From the NCBI RefSeq assembly GCF_900170025.1, contig NZ_FWEX01000006.1, forward strand, positions 900,795 to 964,794: a stretch of DNA of 64,000 nt, in the 5' to 3' direction. Below are positions 17,888-28,396 of the stretch, in pieces. The stretch comes from Nitrospira sp. ND1. GTDB taxonomy: Bacteria; Nitrospirota; Nitrospiria; Nitrospirales; Nitrospiraceae. The position numbers and the translations under genes were made by a program. Below the pieces are notes generated by a model, which worked only from the letters and a program-made list of their open reading frames with translations, had not been told where the DNA came from and ran no database searches. Each line of letters begins with the position of its first letter. Positions within the stretch are counted from its first letter, which is position 1.

Positions 17888-19167
17888 GCGAACCTGCTTT
17901 GGGCTGATTTGGCATGCGCATCGAAGCCCTCGATATGCGCCAGTCGGACGATATGATCCTTGGCTTTCGTCAACTCTTCCTTGGTGTAATGCACGATGTT
18001 GCTCACCTTCACGTAATCGCTGACCGACAACGGCGAAAAGAAGCGGGCCGTCGCCCCGGTCGGCAACACGTGGTTCGGACCGGCGACGTAATCCGCGACC
18101 GCAGGTGGCGTGTAGCGGCCCAGGAACAGGGCCCCGGCGTGCCGCACCTGCTCCAAATAATCGAACGGCCGATCAACCGAGAGGGTCAAGTGCTCGGGCG
18201 CAATCGCATTCGCCACCTCAATGGCTTCATCCATGGTAGGAACCACGAATGCCACAAAATGCCGGGCAATCGACTTCGCCGCAATTTTCTCTCGTTGCAA
18301 GCCTTTCAACTGCACCTGAATCAGGCGCACCACTTCTTTGGCCAACGACGCGGAGGTCGTCACGAGATAGACCTGCGCATCTTCGTCATGCTCCGCCTCG
18401 CAGAGCAGATCCGCCGCCACATGTGCCGGCTTGGCGTCATCATCCGCCACCACGAGCAACTCACTGGGACCGGCCACCATATCGATACCGACGGTGCCAT
18501 AAAGTAGTCGCTTGGCCGTGGCGACGAAAATATTTCCGGGACCCACAATTTTATCGACCTTGGCGATGGTCTTCGTCCCGAACGCCATCGCGCCGACTGC
18601 CTGCACACCGCCCACACGGTAGATTTCATCGACACCAGCGATATCCGCGGCCACCAACAGATAGGGATTGATCTCCCCTTTTGGGGTCGGGGTACACATG
18701 ACGATACGCCGAACACCGGCGACTTTTGCGGGAATCGCGCACATCAGCACCGATGAGGGATAGACGGCCTTGCCGCCCGGCACGTACACACCGACAGCGT
18801 CCAGGGGCGTGACCATTTGACCGAGCGTGGCGTTTTGTTCCTGATACATCCAGGTTTTGGTGCGCTGACGCTCATGGAATTGCCGTACACGTTCCGCGGC
18901 ATAGCGCAAAGAGTCTCCCTCATCCTTGCGAATGTGGTAGTAGGCCTCCTTGATCTCTTCGGGGGTTACACGCATGTGATCGAGCTTCAAGGACAGCCGA
19001 TCGAACTTCTTCGTGTACCGGAGGACTGCACGATCTCCGCCCCGCTCCACGGCCTTCAGAATCGTGCGCACGCTCTTCTCCACACCTGCGCCTTGAGTGC
19101 GCGCGCGGGTCACGATTTTTCGCAACGCCTTGTCATACGCCCGATCGGTACTTGCCAGAATGGTCAT
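17884..19167 (-). CDS. hisD: Histidinol dehydrogenase
   Basis: Zinc enzyme catalysing the last two oxidations to histidine. The 427-residue length is typical. Recognisable segments are [54 protein letters not shown] and [11 protein letters not shown], with the catalytic Glu/His region [11 protein letters not shown] and [20 protein letters not shown] near the C-terminus. It starts at the ATG at 19167, 50 bases after hisG, and its stop overlaps hisB. Confidence 0.98.
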   Translation of the reverse strand: MTILASTDRAYDKALRKIVTRARTQGAGVEKSVRTILKAVERGGDRAVLRYTKKFDRLSLKLDHMRVTPEEIKEAYYHIRKDEGDSLRYAAERVRQFHERQRTKTWMYQEQNATLGQMVTPLDAVGVYVPGGKAVYPSSVLMCAIPAKVAGVRRIVMCTPTPKGEINPYLLVAADIAGVDEIYRVGGVQAVGAMAFGTKTIAKVDKIVGPGNIFVATAKRLLYGTVGIDMVAGPSELLVVADDDAKPAHVAADLLCEAEHDEDAQVYLVTTSASLAKEVVRLIQVQLKGLQREKIAAKSIARHFVAFVVPTMDEAIEVANAIAPEHLTLSVDRPFDYLEQVRHAGALFLGRYTPPAVADYVAGPNHVLPTGATARFFSPLSVSDYVKVSNIVHYTKEELTKAKDHIVRLAHIEGFDAHAKSAQSRFA

Positions 19168-19217
19168 ATCATCTGTCTCGCCGCTTCGACACCCGCCACG
19201 AACTCATATACTTACAC

Positions 19218-19919
19218 TTAGGCGCGCGATGCTGCCCCGTTGCTATCTTCCACCGCCACCGCGGCGCGCAACCGCTCGATCAACACCGTGAGAGGTTCAT
19301 GTTTCAATTTGAGGCTGGCTCGATTCACAATCAGCCTGGCGGTCGAGTGCGTGATCACCTCAACCTCTGCCAGGTCATGCGCCTTGAGCGTGCTGCCTGT
19401 TTCAACCAAATCGACGATTCGATCGGCTAATCCGACGATCGGCGCGAGCTCTATAGACCCGTACAATTTCACAATTTCGACCGGCACCCCACGCTGATTG
19501 AAATACCGCTCGGTTACGTTGGGGTACTTCGTCGCAACCCGAATCTTCGACGACCACCGGTCCGGCGAAGGCTGCCCCTGCAGCGCGGCGACCGAGATTC
19601 TACACGCTCCGACCTTCAAATCCAACGGCTCATAGACGTCGCTGCCCTGCTCCAGTAACACATCTTTGCCCACCACCCCGACATCCGCCGCTCCGTGCTC
19701 AACATAGGTGGGCACATCGGTTGGCCTGACGATCAAGAAGGTGGCATCGTTGGACGAACAGGCAAACACCAACTTACGGCTCTCCGTCGACAGGCCGGGA
19801 CTATAATAGCCGGCTTGCTTCAGCAGGTGCAGCACCGGTCCCAACAACTTGCCCTTGGACAGTGCAATGGTCAGCCCCCGCGACTTCTTGCTGTGCGATT
19901 TCGTCGCCCCCACGGTCAC
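19218..19919 (-). CDS. hisG: ATP phosphoribosyltransferase, short form
   Basis: First step of histidine synthesis. Starting at the GTG at 19919, which overlaps the murA stop as GTGA, the product has 233 residues and lacks the ~80-residue C-terminal ACT-like regulatory domain of long HisG. The catalytic core shows [44 protein letters not shown], and the PRPP loop [12 protein letters not shown]. Short HisG proteins need HisZ for activity and histidine feedback, and no hisZ is seen here. A second in-frame GTG at 19913 would shorten it by two residues. Confidence 0.95.
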   Translation of the reverse strand: MTVGATKSHSKKSRGLTIALSKGKLLGPVLHLLKQAGYYSPGLSTESRKLVFACSSNDATFLIVRPTDVPTYVEHGAADVGVVGKDVLLEQGSDVYEPLDLKVGACRISVAALQGQPSPDRWSSKIRVATKYPNVTERYFNQRGVPVEIVKLYGSIELAPIVGLADRIVDLVETGSTLKAHDLAEVEVITHSTARLIVNRASLKLKHEPLTVLIERLRAAVAVEDSNGAASRA

Positions 19920-21172
19920 TTCCCCTTTCTCCGCTCTACACTGGCGCCCAACGCTCTGAACTTCTCTTCGAGACGCTCGTAGCCTCGATCGAGGTGATAG
20001 ACCCGCGAGACTTCCGTCGTCCCCTCGGCGGCGAGCCCGGCCACGATCAGTCCGGCGCTGGCGCGAAGATCCGAGGCCATGACCGGAGCACCTGTTAACC
20101 GTTCTTTGCCCGTAATGATCACCCGGTTTCCTTCGACTCGAATATCCGCTCCCATACGGCGCAACTCCTCCACATGCATGAACCGGCTCTCGAAAATCGT
20201 TTCCGTGACGACGCTGGTCCCTTCGGCTACCGTCATGAGCGCAACAAACTGCGCCTGCATATCCGTGGGAAAACCAGGGTGCGGACTGGTCCGGACATTC
20301 GTCCCCTTCAAGCGCCCGGTGACCTTGAGGCGAATCCGTTCCTTTTCCTCGATCAACTCCACGCCGCTCTCCCGCAGTTTCATCAACAACGGCTCCATGT
20401 GCTCCGGGCGACAGCAATCAATCACCACCTCACCGCCGGTAATGGCGCCGGCGATAAGATACGTGCCCGCCTCAATTCGGTCGGGAATCACGGCATGATC
20501 CGCGCCATGTAACTCCGTCACACCCTCAATCGTAATCATGTCCGTGCCCGCCCCGGTGATGCGCGCGCCGCGTTTGATGAGAAAGGCGGCCAGATCGGTG
20601 ATTTCAGGTTCTTTCGCCGCATTTTCGAGCACCGTAGTTCCCTCGGCCAGGACGGCTGCCATCATGAGGTTCTCAGTACCGGTCACGCTGGGCGTATCGA
20701 AGTAAATACGAGCTCCTCTCAAACGACGTGCGGTCGCCTTGATATAGCCGTGCTCGATTTCGACGGTCGCGCCCATTTTTTCCAAGCCCGCGAGGTGGAA
20801 GTTGACCGGGCGAGACCCGATCGCACAACCGCCTGGAAGCGACACCTTCGCCTCACCTAGCCTGGCCACCAGGGGTCCCAGCACTAAGACGGAGGCCCGC
20901 ATGGTTCGAACAAGATCGTACGGCGCTTCCGTGGAAGCAATCGCCTGCGCCTGCACAACCGTATGATTCACCTCCTGCGCGACGGAGATGCCCAGCATGC
21001 CGAGCAACTTCCCCATCGTGAGTACATCGACGACCCGAGGCATATTCGAAAGCACACACTCGCCGCCGCCAAGAATGGTCGACGCGAGAATCGGCAGCGC
21101 GGCGTTTTTCGCCCCGCTGGTGCGCACTTCCCCTCGTAACGGCCTGCCACCCTGGATAATGATTTGGTCCAT
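19916..21172 (-). CDS. murA: UDP-N-acetylglucosamine 1-carboxyvinyltransferase
   Basis: First committed step of peptidoglycan synthesis: transfers enolpyruvate from PEP to UDP-GlcNAc. The 418-residue product shows the start [20 protein letters not shown] with KNAALPIL, the catalytic loop [16 protein letters not shown], whose Cys is the fosfomycin target, and the C-terminal FPTDMQAQF motif with [10 protein letters not shown]. It sits 5 bases after prmC and overlaps hisG, so a cell-wall gene is coupled to histidine synthesis as in several Deltaproteobacterial clusters. Confidence 0.98.
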   Translation of the reverse strand: MDQIIIQGGRPLRGEVRTSGAKNAALPILASTILGGGECVLSNMPRVVDVLTMGKLLGMLGISVAQEVNHTVVQAQAIASTEAPYDLVRTMRASVLVLGPLVARLGEAKVSLPGGCAIGSRPVNFHLAGLEKMGATVEIEHGYIKATARRLRGARIYFDTPSVTGTENLMMAAVLAEGTTVLENAAKEPEITDLAAFLIKRGARITGAGTDMITIEGVTELHGADHAVIPDRIEAGTYLIAGAITGGEVVIDCCRPEHMEPLLMKLRESGVELIEEKERIRLKVTGRLKGTNVRTSPHPGFPTDMQAQFVALMTVAEGTSVVTETIFESRFMHVEELRRMGADIRVEGNRVIITGKERLTGAPVMASDLRASAGLIVAGLAAEGTTEVSRVYHLDRGYERLEEKFRALGASVERRKGK

Positions 21173-21177
21173 GAGAA

Positions 21178-22143
21178 TTAAGAAGACGGTCTGCTCGTTG
21201 CCGTTTGGATGCTTGGTTGACCGCTCTGAGGATTCCTCCCCTCTTCTTTTTTCTCGAAACAGACCACGCGGTCAATGCCACCTTCGTCCCGCAGAACATC
21301 GTAGGTGCGAAACCATCCGCTTTCCTCGGCCTCGCGGCAGACCGCCGCCGCCTGACCAAGGCCCACTTCCAGCAGCAGCACACCATCCGACTTCAAATAG
21401 ACGGGAGCTTGCTGCAGAAGCCGACGATGCACATCCATTCCATCGGGCCCGCCGGCTAACGCCAAATGCGGCTCGAAACATCGCACTTCCGGTTGGAGCG
21501 TCACCAGATCGAGGTCGGGGATATAGGGAGGATTCGACACAATGACGTCAATTTGACTCACGAACCCACACTCGGCCAACGGCGCAAGGAGATCCCCCTG
21601 CATACATTCAATTCGTGCATCGAGTCCGTGTTGTTCCATATTGGCCTGCGCCACAGCCAATGCATCAGCCGAGGCATCGATCGCCAGCACTCGCGCGTCA
21701 GGCAGGGCCGATGCCACAGACACAGCCAGGCAACCGGACCCGGTTCCCACATCCACCACTATCGCGGCGGGATTCTGCCCGCACCGACGGATCGCCTCTC
21801 GAACCAATAAGACACTCTCCGGCCGTGGAATAAGGACAGCGGATGTGACACGGAATTCCCGCCCGCAAAACTCCTGCGTACCCAGCAGATACTGCAGCGG
21901 CTCACGGTTGGCCCGCCGTGCGACGAGCGCTAGCACCCTCGCATAGTCCAGCGCCGGCACCGGACGCTCGGCCTTCACCCGCTGCATGAGCGGCGAGAGA
22001 TGCAGCACATGCTCCAACAGCCAGGCAGCCTCCAATGCCGGCTGCTCGATACCGGCCGCATGCAGACTCCGTTCAGCCTCAGCCAGCATGGAACGGATGG
22101 TAACTGCGGAAGTGGCGGCAATGCCGAGCTGCTCCGTACTCAT
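21178..22143 (-). CDS. prmC: Peptide chain release factor N5-glutamine methyltransferase
   Basis: Methylates the glutamine of the GGQ motif in release factors. The 321-residue protein has an N-terminal helical substrate domain (about 10-95), the SAM-binding motif [16 protein letters not shown] and the catalytic NPPY in [25 protein letters not shown]-like [12 protein letters not shown] marks the family. Its ATG overlaps the prfA stop by 4 bases, placing it with one of its substrates. The C-terminal tail beyond about residue 295 is low in conservation. Confidence 0.97.
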   Translation of the reverse strand: MSTEQLGIAATSAVTIRSMLAEAERSLHAAGIEQPALEAAWLLEHVLHLSPLMQRVKAERPVPALDYARVLALVARRANREPLQYLLGTQEFCGREFRVTSAVLIPRPESVLLVREAIRRCGQNPAAIVVDVGTGSGCLAVSVASALPDARVLAIDASADALAVAQANMEQHGLDARIECMQGDLLAPLAECGFVSQIDVIVSNPPYIPDLDLVTLQPEVRCFEPHLALAGGPDGMDVHRRLLQQAPVYLKSDGVLLLEVGLGQAAAVCREAEESGWFRTYDVLRDEGGIDRVVCFEKKEEGRNPQSGQPSIQTATSRPSS

Positions 22144-23222
22144 TTCACTTCCAAGGAGGCTACATGTTCATAGTGCGCGCGTAGCGCCTGAACAATCTCT
22201 TCCAGATCACCCGCCAAGACTTGATCGAGCTTGTGGACCGTCAGGCCGATGCGATGATCGGTCACACGGTTCTGAGGGAAGTTGTAGGTGCGGATCTTTT
22301 CGCTTCGATCACCCGTTCCCACCTGCGATTTCCGGTTTTGTGCGATTTCCGCATCCTGTTTTTCACGCTCAGCTTCGACAATGCGCGCCCGCAAATTCCG
22401 CATGGCTTTGGTTCGATTCTTGAGCTGCGACCGCTCATCCTGGCAGCTGACAACCACACCGGTTGGAATGTGCGTAATGCGGACCGCCGAATAGGTCGTA
22501 TTGACACTCTGCCCGCCCGCACCTGACGAACAAAACGTGTCGATACGCAAATCCTTCGGATCGATATGCACCTCGACTTCATCCACCTCCGGCATGACCG
22601 CAACCGTCACCGTCGAGGTATGAATTCTTCCACTGGCTTCCGTGGTCGGTACCCGCTGCACACGGTGCACTCCGCTTTCGTACCGGAGACGCCCGTACGC
22701 GCCCTTCCCTTCGAGTAGAGCGATCACCTCTCGATAACCACCAATTCCGGTCTCAGACGCATCGACGACTTCTAACTTGAGCCGATTGCGCTCGGCATAT
22801 TTGAGATACATCCGGAACAGATCTCCGGCAAACAGGGCTGCCTCATCCCCACCCGTTCCAGCTCGAATTTCGAGAAACATATTCTTCTCGTCGCGCGGAT
22901 CCTTCGGAGTGAGAAAGTCTTTAGCGCGATGCTCGAGATCCAGCACCTGCTGCTGGAGATGGTCACTTTCTTCCGCAAACAGCTGCTTCATGTCCGCCCC
23001 TGTCGAGGCGTCCTGGAGCATGGCAGATACTTCGTCCAGCTGCTTCTTCGCCTCGCAGTAGGCGACAAATTGAAGCGCCGGCTCTTCCAACTCTGTCCGC
23101 TCCTTGTTCAGCTTGTGGATCATCCCCGGCTGATTAAGGACAGACGGATCCATGAGCTGATTGGTCAACTCTTGGAAGCGCGCAGCCATGCCTTCCCACT
23201 TCTTGATCAGCCCGTCTTCCAT
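22140..23222 (-). CDS. prfA: Peptide chain release factor 1
   Basis: Terminates translation at UAA and UAG. From the ATG at 23222 the product has 360 residues, the standard RF1 length; an upstream in-frame start at 23300 would run through the terminator hairpin and is rejected. The catalytic GGQ is in [19 protein letters not shown], and the codon-recognition PxT-type element is in [14 protein letters not shown]. It is coupled to prmC, which methylates the GGQ glutamine. Confidence 0.98.
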   Translation of the reverse strand: MEDGLIKKWEGMAARFQELTNQLMDPSVLNQPGMIHKLNKERTELEEPALQFVAYCEAKKQLDEVSAMLQDASTGADMKQLFAEESDHLQQQVLDLEHRAKDFLTPKDPRDEKNMFLEIRAGTGGDEAALFAGDLFRMYLKYAERNRLKLEVVDASETGIGGYREVIALLEGKGAYGRLRYESGVHRVQRVPTTEASGRIHTSTVTVAVMPEVDEVEVHIDPKDLRIDTFCSSGAGGQSVNTTYSAVRITHIPTGVVVSCQDERSQLKNRTKAMRNLRARIVEAEREKQDAEIAQNRKSQVGTGDRSEKIRTYNFPQNRVTDHRIGLTVHKLDQVLAGDLEEIVQALRAHYEHVASLEVK

Positions 23223-23254
23223 GTCCCGCCCATTCCGGCCGTAGCCCGCTTTAC

Positions 23255-23297
23255 CCCAAAAAACAAGAGACCCTGCCCCAAAAGGAAGCAGGGTCTC
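23255..23297 (-). terminator. Intrinsic terminator or attenuator between rpmE and prfA
   Basis: On the minus strand GAGACCCTGC (23288-23297) pairs with GCAGGGTCTC (23267-23276) and is followed by TTGTTTTTT. It lies after the rpmE stop and 33 bases before the prfA start. It probably limits read-through from rho-rpmE into prfA and the his genes. Confidence 0.85.
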
Positions 23298-23317
23298 CAT
23301 GATGTCCTGACTGAGGC

Positions 23318-23524
23318 CTACTTATCTTTCTTGGCGTACTTCTTCTTGAACCGTTCGACACGCCCTTCGGTATCGACGATTTTCTGAGTTCCCGTAAAGA
23401 AGGGATGACACCCGGCACAAATGTCGACCTTGATGTTTCCGATGGTGGATCGCGTCTTGAACGTGTTCCCGCAGGCACAATGCACAGTCGCTTCACGGTA
23501 GACTGGATGAATTCCCTTTTGCAT
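23318..23524 (-). CDS. rpmE: 50S ribosomal protein L31 (zinc-binding type)
   Basis: Ribosomal protein bridging the subunits. The ATG at 23524 ([20 protein letters not shown]) has AGAGGAG upstream and gives 68 residues, the usual L31 size. A longer frame to 23584 adds a non-homologous N-terminus. Cysteines in HCACGNTF and DICAGCHPF show the zinc-binding (C+) form; [21 protein letters not shown] is the conserved C-terminal end. It lies between rho and prfA, a common order. Confidence 0.98.
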   Translation of the reverse strand: MQKGIHPVYREATVHCACGNTFKTRSTIGNIKVDICAGCHPFFTGTQKIVDTEGRVERFKKKYAKKDK

Positions 23525-23624
23525 ACGAGCTCCTCTACTGCCCTTGATTCGTTGACTCGCCCGGTCCTGCTCGCCAGGGTGCACGACTTTACACTGGAGT
23601 GCCCCACACTGGCAAGCGCGACAC

Positions 23625-24872
23625 CTAACGATTCATGGATTGCAAAAATTCCTGATTGGTTTTGGTGCCGCCGATCTTGTCCATTAAGAACTCCATAGCT
23701 TCCATCGTCCCCAACGGGCTCAACACCTTCCGCAGGATCCACATCTTGTTCAAGCGATCGCGGTCGACCAGCAACTCTTCCTTGCGGGTCCCGGACTGAC
23801 TGATATCGATCGCCGGGAACAAACGCTTGTCGGCCAGGCGACGATCCAAGTGTACTTCCATGTTACCAGTTCCCTTGAATTCTTCGAAGATCACATCGTC
23901 CATGCGGCTGCCGGTATCGATCAGCGCGGTCGCCATGATCGTCAAGCTCCCGCCGTTTTCAATGTTTCTGGCAGCGCCGAAGAATCGTTTCGGACGCTGC
24001 AAAGCGTTGGAATCCAATCCGCCGGAGAGAACCTTTCCGCTGGGAGGGGCAATCGTATTGTATGCCCTGGCCAACCGAGTGATGCTATCGAGGAGGATCA
24101 CCACATCCTTCTTGTGCTCCACCAGCCGCTTCGCCTTTTCCAGCACCATTTCCGCAACCTGAGCATGGCGCTGTGCCGGTTCGTCGAATGTAGAACTGAT
24201 GACTTCGGCTTTCACTTGCCGCTGCCAGTCTGTGACTTCTTCAGGTCGCTCATCAATTAACAGGACAATAAGCGTGACTTCCTTGTGATTTTTCAAAATC
24301 GCGCGGGCGATCGCCTGCAGCAGCATGGTTTTTCCGGTTCGCGGCGCGGCGACGATCAGGCCGCGCTGCCCCTTGCCGATCGGCGTCGTGAGATCCATGA
24401 CACGCGTGCAGTACTCTTCCCGGTCAAATTCGAGATTGAGGCGCTCTTCAGGATAGAGGGGGGTCAGGTTATCGAACAGGATCTTGTCACGCGCGACTTC
24501 AGGATCCTCATAGTTAACCTTCTCCACCTTGAGCAAAGCGAAATAACGCTCGCTCTCCTTGGGCGGACGTATTTGCCCCGACACAATATCGCCCGTCCGG
24601 AGGTTGAATCGGCGAATCTGTGAGGGGGAGATATAGATATCGTCAGGCCCAGGGAGATAGTTCGAGTCAGGTGCGCGCAGAAACCCAAAACCATCCGGCA
24701 AGGTCTCCAGCACTCCTTCGCCAAACACAACACCGTTTTTCTCCGTCTGTGCTTGGAGAATGGCAAAAATGAGCTCCTGCTTGCGCAGGTTTGCCGCCCC
24801 CTCAATCTTCAGATCCCGCGCCACCTCATTCAGGTCGGCAATCGACTTCTGCTTGAGTTCCGCGAGATGCAT
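23625..24872 (-). CDS. rho: Transcription termination factor Rho
   Basis: Hexameric RNA-dependent ATPase that ends transcription. From the ATG at 24872 ([29 protein letters not shown] upstream) it has 415 residues. The N-terminal Rho-N helical domain is followed by the RNA-binding cold-shock-like domain ([22 protein letters not shown]), Walker A ([14 protein letters not shown]) and Walker B ([15 protein letters not shown]). The Q-loop and R-loop are in [16 protein letters not shown] and [14 protein letters not shown]. No large insertion like that of actinobacterial Rho is present. Confidence 0.98.
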   Translation of the reverse strand: MHLAELKQKSIADLNEVARDLKIEGAANLRKQELIFAILQAQTEKNGVVFGEGVLETLPDGFGFLRAPDSNYLPGPDDIYISPSQIRRFNLRTGDIVSGQIRPPKESERYFALLKVEKVNYEDPEVARDKILFDNLTPLYPEERLNLEFDREEYCTRVMDLTTPIGKGQRGLIVAAPRTGKTMLLQAIARAILKNHKEVTLIVLLIDERPEEVTDWQRQVKAEVISSTFDEPAQRHAQVAEMVLEKAKRLVEHKKDVVILLDSITRLARAYNTIAPPSGKVLSGGLDSNALQRPKRFFGAARNIENGGSLTIMATALIDTGSRMDDVIFEEFKGTGNMEVHLDRRLADKRLFPAIDISQSGTRKEELLVDRDRLNKMWILRKVLSPLGTMEAMEFLMDKIGGTKTNQEFLQSMNR

Positions 24873-25384
24873 AACTTCCCCTTTAACCTGTGTCATACCT
24901 CTTCCCTATCGGGCTCTCAACCCGACAGCTCCCCAAAATGAGAAAAACGATTTAGTGGTCATGAACGAATTCACGGAAGTGATTGTCTAGATGTCGACCT
25001 GCTGGTTGTCTACGGCAGGATGGTTCGATGAAGGTGTTGTCGATTTAGATTTTGCGGAAATGAAAACAACCCACTATTGCACAACTGCCGCTGCACTGCC
25101 CTTGGGAATTTATGCTTGAGATGGGTCTCGGAAGCTGATGCACAGAAGGTAAAGCAATTTCTACAAATTGCGAAGTTGAGGTGATTTTAGCGCCGACCCC
25201 GCACATTGTCAATAGATTAACGTCTGATCCGTCGTCCTTCGAACCACAACACACCTTCTTACTAGCCCCACAACGCTCCGACCGTTACATACCAGTCTCC
25301 TTAATAAGTAAACCCCAAGTGTGGACGGGCATCTCGGTTGCAGGCCGTGGAGTGATATGTTAAAGATCGCGCGGGGAAATTTTC
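24873..25384. other. Intergenic region between divergent rho and DUF2203 genes
   Basis: About 510 bases, visibly less GC-rich than the neighbours. On the minus strand a hairpin TCGGGT...AGCCCGA lies in the rho leader just upstream of its start. No good -35/-10 pair could be assigned to either gene, and no RNA or coding frame is supported here. Confidence 0.4.
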
Positions 25385-25798
25385 ATGGCCAAATCAGACA
25401 ACGACACACCGGATCGCATATTTACGTTGGCCGAAGCCAACGAACTCCTCCCTCAACTCAATCAGCGATTTGCCTCGGTACGCCGGGCGAAAACCGTTAT
25501 CGCGAGCACGAAGGAGGAGGTGAGCAAAGCCAGCGCGCAGGCCGCGTCAGGCGGCGGAAGCCCCGTTGGAGCGCTCTATATCCGAGCCCTCCACGAGATC
25601 AGCGGAAGCCTTCAGGCGATTCACGAACTCGGCGTGGTCATCAAAGACGTCGATCTCGGGCTATGTGACTTTCCATATAAGCTCGAAGGTCGTGTGGTCT
25701 ATCTGTGCTGGAAGTTCGGTGAGGATGAAATTCGATGGTGGCACGAGACTTCCTGTGGATATAAAGATCGCCACCCGCTTGACGAAACCTCTAGCTAG
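25385..25798 (+). CDS. DUF2203-family protein
   Basis: A 137-residue cytosolic protein matching the DUF2203 pattern. It starts with FTLAEANELLPQL, continues with a helical region, then GVVIKDVDLGLCDFPYKLEGRVVYLCWKFGEDEIRWWHE, the signature end of this family. It has no known function in any organism that I can name. The start ATG at 25385 has GGGGAAA close upstream. It is followed after 18 bases by a YciI-like gene on the same strand, so the two are probably co-transcribed. Confidence 0.85.
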   Translation: MAKSDNDTPDRIFTLAEANELLPQLNQRFASVRRAKTVIASTKEEVSKASAQAASGGGSPVGALYIRALHEISGSLQAIHELGVVIKDVDLGLCDFPYKLEGRVVYLCWKFGEDEIRWWHETSCGYKDRHPLDETSS

Positions 25799-25816
25799 CA
25801 AAGGACTGTGCCCTCC

Positions 25817-26104
25817 ATGACATTCGTCATCCTTGGCTTTGATGGGCCCGACGGCCAAGCAAAACGCAAAATTCATCGCACCGCTCATCTGACCGGACTG
25901 GAGCCATTGAACCGCGCAGGGCGAGTGCTCTTAGCCGGCCCGTTCACTGATCAGGCAGGGAGCCTGATCATCATAGAGGCAGATTCTCTCGAAGAAGCCA
26001 AGCGGATCGCCCAAGAAGACCCCTACACAGTGCACGGAATTTTCGAACGCGTGGAAGTCCATCCCTTCCAACAGGTACTTCCCGCTTCACAATCGCACAC
26101 GTAA
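25817..26104 (+). CDS. YciI-like protein
   Basis: A 95-residue ferredoxin-like fold protein of the YCII family. It has MTFVILGFDGPDGQAKR, HLTGLEPLNRAGRVLLAGPF (conserved His and the AGP element) and SLIIIEADSLEEAKRIAQEDPY, followed by a final strand and FERVEVHPF. These are the landmarks of the family, whose members are small putative enzymes or dimerisation modules. I chose the ATG at 25817; a GTG at 25808, closer to the AAAGGA site, would add three residues. Confidence 0.85.
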   Translation: MTFVILGFDGPDGQAKRKIHRTAHLTGLEPLNRAGRVLLAGPFTDQAGSLIIIEADSLEEAKRIAQEDPYTVHGIFERVEVHPFQQVLPASQSHT

Positions 26105-26437
26105 TCAACGTTCTTCAGGGACCCGAGGTGAGTTACTCGCAGCAAGAGTAAGCACCTACGTCCCACTTACACTGGGTAGCGTCCCGCATATTCCTCAGAT
26201 TGACAACCCGAAAGATCGCCACCTATAATGCGCACTTAGCGCCGTTTGTGAAAGCCGAATCACTCTAGTTCAAAAGACCTAACGGCCTTCTCCAGCGCTG
26301 GCCCTAAATTTCCCCAAAGTGGGCCTTCTGCCGTGTTGCAGAGAAACATCGAGAAAGCATAGAGTGACTTGACCCCACGCTTTAACCGAGGGTGTCCCTT
26401 CTCCAAGTTGTTAACCCCCAAAAGAGAGCAGGTTCGA
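26105..26437 (+). other. Leader region of the OFOR operon
   Basis: Contains a strong promoter at 26200-26229 and then a leader of about 200 bases before the first gene. The leader holds a stem GGCCC (about 26301) / GGGCC (about 26323) with an A/T-rich loop, but I recognise no known riboswitch class. No coding frame other than an implausible upstream extension of the first gene is present. Confidence 0.5.
26200..26229 (+). promoter_or_regulatory. Strong sigma70-type promoter for the OFOR operon
   Basis: Perfect consensus TTGACA (26200-26205) and perfect TATAAT (26224-26229), 18 bases apart. It is the best promoter match in the window, consistent with high expression of central carbon metabolism genes. 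The transcription start would be near 26236. Confidence 0.9.
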
Positions 26438-27073
26438 ATGACTCAGTATCGCGTGTTACCAGGCCCAGAGCACTTCCTGCCACCGGCAGCAGCCTCCATG
26501 GGGATCTATCTCCCCAATCCAGGCGAGGCACATATCAACGGCGTGATCGTTCCTGAAGAAAAAGCCTACGAAGAAGCGGCACGCCAGTTCCTGATGGCAC
26601 AGGTACCGACCATTTTCCCGGGCCCCTTAGTCTTGTGGGCCTGGAACGAAAAGGCCGCTAAGAAGGCCGCTGCCGTCAGAAAGCTGTACGAAATTTTGAA
26701 GGAGTGCGTTCAGCCCGGGCAGAAACCGATGCTGATTCCTATGCCGGACTATCGTCCCAAGTATCCGAAGATCAATCCCGAAGTGGAAATCAATCCCAAC
26801 CACCCGAACCTGACCATCTGGCATAACAAGATTGACTGCTGCATGTTCATCGGGGTGCACTGCCACCAGGCGAATCTGTCGCTTAAGATCATCCGGGGCG
26901 GAACGTCCTGCTATACCGTCGCGATGTGCGCCCAGGCAGGACATGAAGATGCCATGCTCTCCTTTAGAGATGCCTCTGTGGAGAAAATACTCAAGCTCGG
27001 CGAATGGATCCGTAAACTCAAGGGCACGGTCAAACCGCGGCTGACCACAGCAAAGACCAGCGCGTCAAACTAA
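26438..27073 (+). CDS. Accessory (epsilon-type) subunit of 2-oxoacid:ferredoxin oxidoreductase
   Basis: First gene of the five-gene oxidoreductase operon. The ATG at 26438 (MTQYRVLPGPEHFLPPAAAS) follows AGAGAGCAGG and gives 211 residues. The protein is related to what databases name carbon monoxide dehydrogenase beta subunit family, and to the PorE/ForE subunits of Hydrogenobacter (recalled, not searched). It contains KIDCCMFIGVHCHQANLSL with clustered Cys/His and a long C-terminal helix. Function of this subunit is unknown in all organisms I know of. Position and spacing (42 bases to the alpha gene) tie it to the complex. Confidence 0.75.
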   Translation: MTQYRVLPGPEHFLPPAAASMGIYLPNPGEAHINGVIVPEEKAYEEAARQFLMAQVPTIFPGPLVLWAWNEKAAKKAAAVRKLYEILKECVQPGQKPMLIPMPDYRPKYPKINPEVEINPNHPNLTIWHNKIDCCMFIGVHCHQANLSLKIIRGGTSCYTVAMCAQAGHEDAMLSFRDASVEKILKLGEWIRKLKGTVKPRLTTAKTSASN

Positions 27074-27115
27074 GTGGCTTCAAGCACTTCTAACGATTAA
27101 AAGGAGGCCGAGTCC

Positions 27116-28327
27116 ATGGCGGAAATAAAATCCCACATCGGGACACAGAATAAAAAGGGCCAGACGTATACAGATGCGTGGGAGATGATGCACGAGGCCC
27201 CTCGCAACCCGTCCTTTTATACCGGCAGCGAGGTTATTAAAGAAGCCTTGCGGCGTGCAAGCTGCGACGTGATGATTGCCTATCCCATCACCCCTCAAAG
27301 CGAAGCTGCTGCCCTCATCGGCGAATTATTTGCTGAAGGCTATATCGGCGACTATTTCCGAGGAGAGAGCGAGTTTGCCGTTATGTCCCAATGCGCCGGC
27401 GCTGCCTTTGGTGGCGCACGGGTGTTCACTACGACCGCAGGACCCGGCACAATGCGCGCGATGGAGAACTTTCCTATGTGGGCAGGTGCGCGTCTGCCGA
27501 TTCAAATGATCGTCACGTGTCGCGGCATCAACTCCCCGTTGTCGATTCAGCCGGATACCATTGAGATTTCCTACCTGTTAAATACAGGCATGCTGGTTTG
27601 GCATGCAGAAACGGCACAGGACTTTTTCGATTGGATCCTCAAAGGCTTCATGGTATCGGAAGAGCCGGAAGTGCATTTACCTCTGGCGCTATGCTGCGAC
27701 GGCTTCTTCGTGACCCATACGAAAGACGTCGTGAACCTCACTCCAGCAGATATGTGCCTACCACCTTACGATCCCTACCGCTCACCCGTGCCTTGCATGG
27801 ACATGGAGTGTCCGCCGGTCAGAATGATGCGTGACCCGTTCATTATGAAGAGCAACTACATCAGTTATGCCACCCACGCTTCATGGCAACAAGAAATTTG
27901 GGCGGCGGTTGAACGCTCGCGCAAACACACCATCAAGTGGATCAATGGCCTGATCGATACGGAAAACACCGATGCTGAGGTCGTGATTGTTGCGTCAGGC
28001 ACTGCGGTCTCGCAGGGGCGAGAAGCTATTCGCCTGCTCGAAGACGAAGGCGTGCGTTGCGGACTGGTGAAGGTAAAGTCACTCCGTCCTTGGCCCGGAG
28101 AGGAAATTCGCGAGGCCACCAAGAATGCGAAACACATTTTTGTGCCCGAGTTTAACGTGACGGGCTGGTTGGCGAAAGAAATCAAAGCCACCATCCCTAA
28201 CAGCGAGCGTGTTCATGCCGGCCCGCATGTGTGTGGCGGAATGACAATGCCGCCAGAAATTATTGCCTCAGAGATCAAAGCGGCTCTAGGCTTGCGCTCC
28301 GAGTCACTCGCTGGAAGAGGTAGCTGA
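27116..28327 (+). CDS. porA: 2-oxoacid:ferredoxin oxidoreductase alpha subunit
   Basis: Pyrimidine-binding half of the active site of a pyruvate- or 2-oxoglutarate-type oxidoreductase. The 403-residue product has the motif YPITPQSEAA (substrate/TPP contact), ESEFAVMSQCAGAAFGGARVFTTTAGPG, and the C-terminal transketolase-like domain VVIVASGTAVSQGREA...GLVKVKSLRPWP. AAAGGAGG precedes the ATG. In reductive-TCA bacteria the enzyme carboxylates acetyl-CoA or succinyl-CoA with reduced ferredoxin. Substrate cannot be read from sequence; the YPITPQS form is common in pyruvate enzymes. Confidence 0.92.
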   Translation: MAEIKSHIGTQNKKGQTYTDAWEMMHEAPRNPSFYTGSEVIKEALRRASCDVMIAYPITPQSEAAALIGELFAEGYIGDYFRGESEFAVMSQCAGAAFGGARVFTTTAGPGTMRAMENFPMWAGARLPIQMIVTCRGINSPLSIQPDTIEISYLLNTGMLVWHAETAQDFFDWILKGFMVSEEPEVHLPLALCCDGFFVTHTKDVVNLTPADMCLPPYDPYRSPVPCMDMECPPVRMMRDPFIMKSNYISYATHASWQQEIWAAVERSRKHTIKWINGLIDTENTDAEVVIVASGTAVSQGREAIRLLEDEGVRCGLVKVKSLRPWPGEEIREATKNAKHIFVPEFNVTGWLAKEIKATIPNSERVHAGPHVCGGMTMPPEIIASEIKAALGLRSESLAGRGS

Positions 28328-28396
28328 TAGTAGCTGAGTTGTGACACCGTCCATTGAGCCATCATTACGTGATAGACAAGCCTTGAGGAGGCATAC

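Noticed and set aside
23223..23300. N-terminal extension of prfA
   Set aside because: It would be encoded across the intrinsic terminator between rpmE and prfA, and standard RF1 length is reached from 23222.
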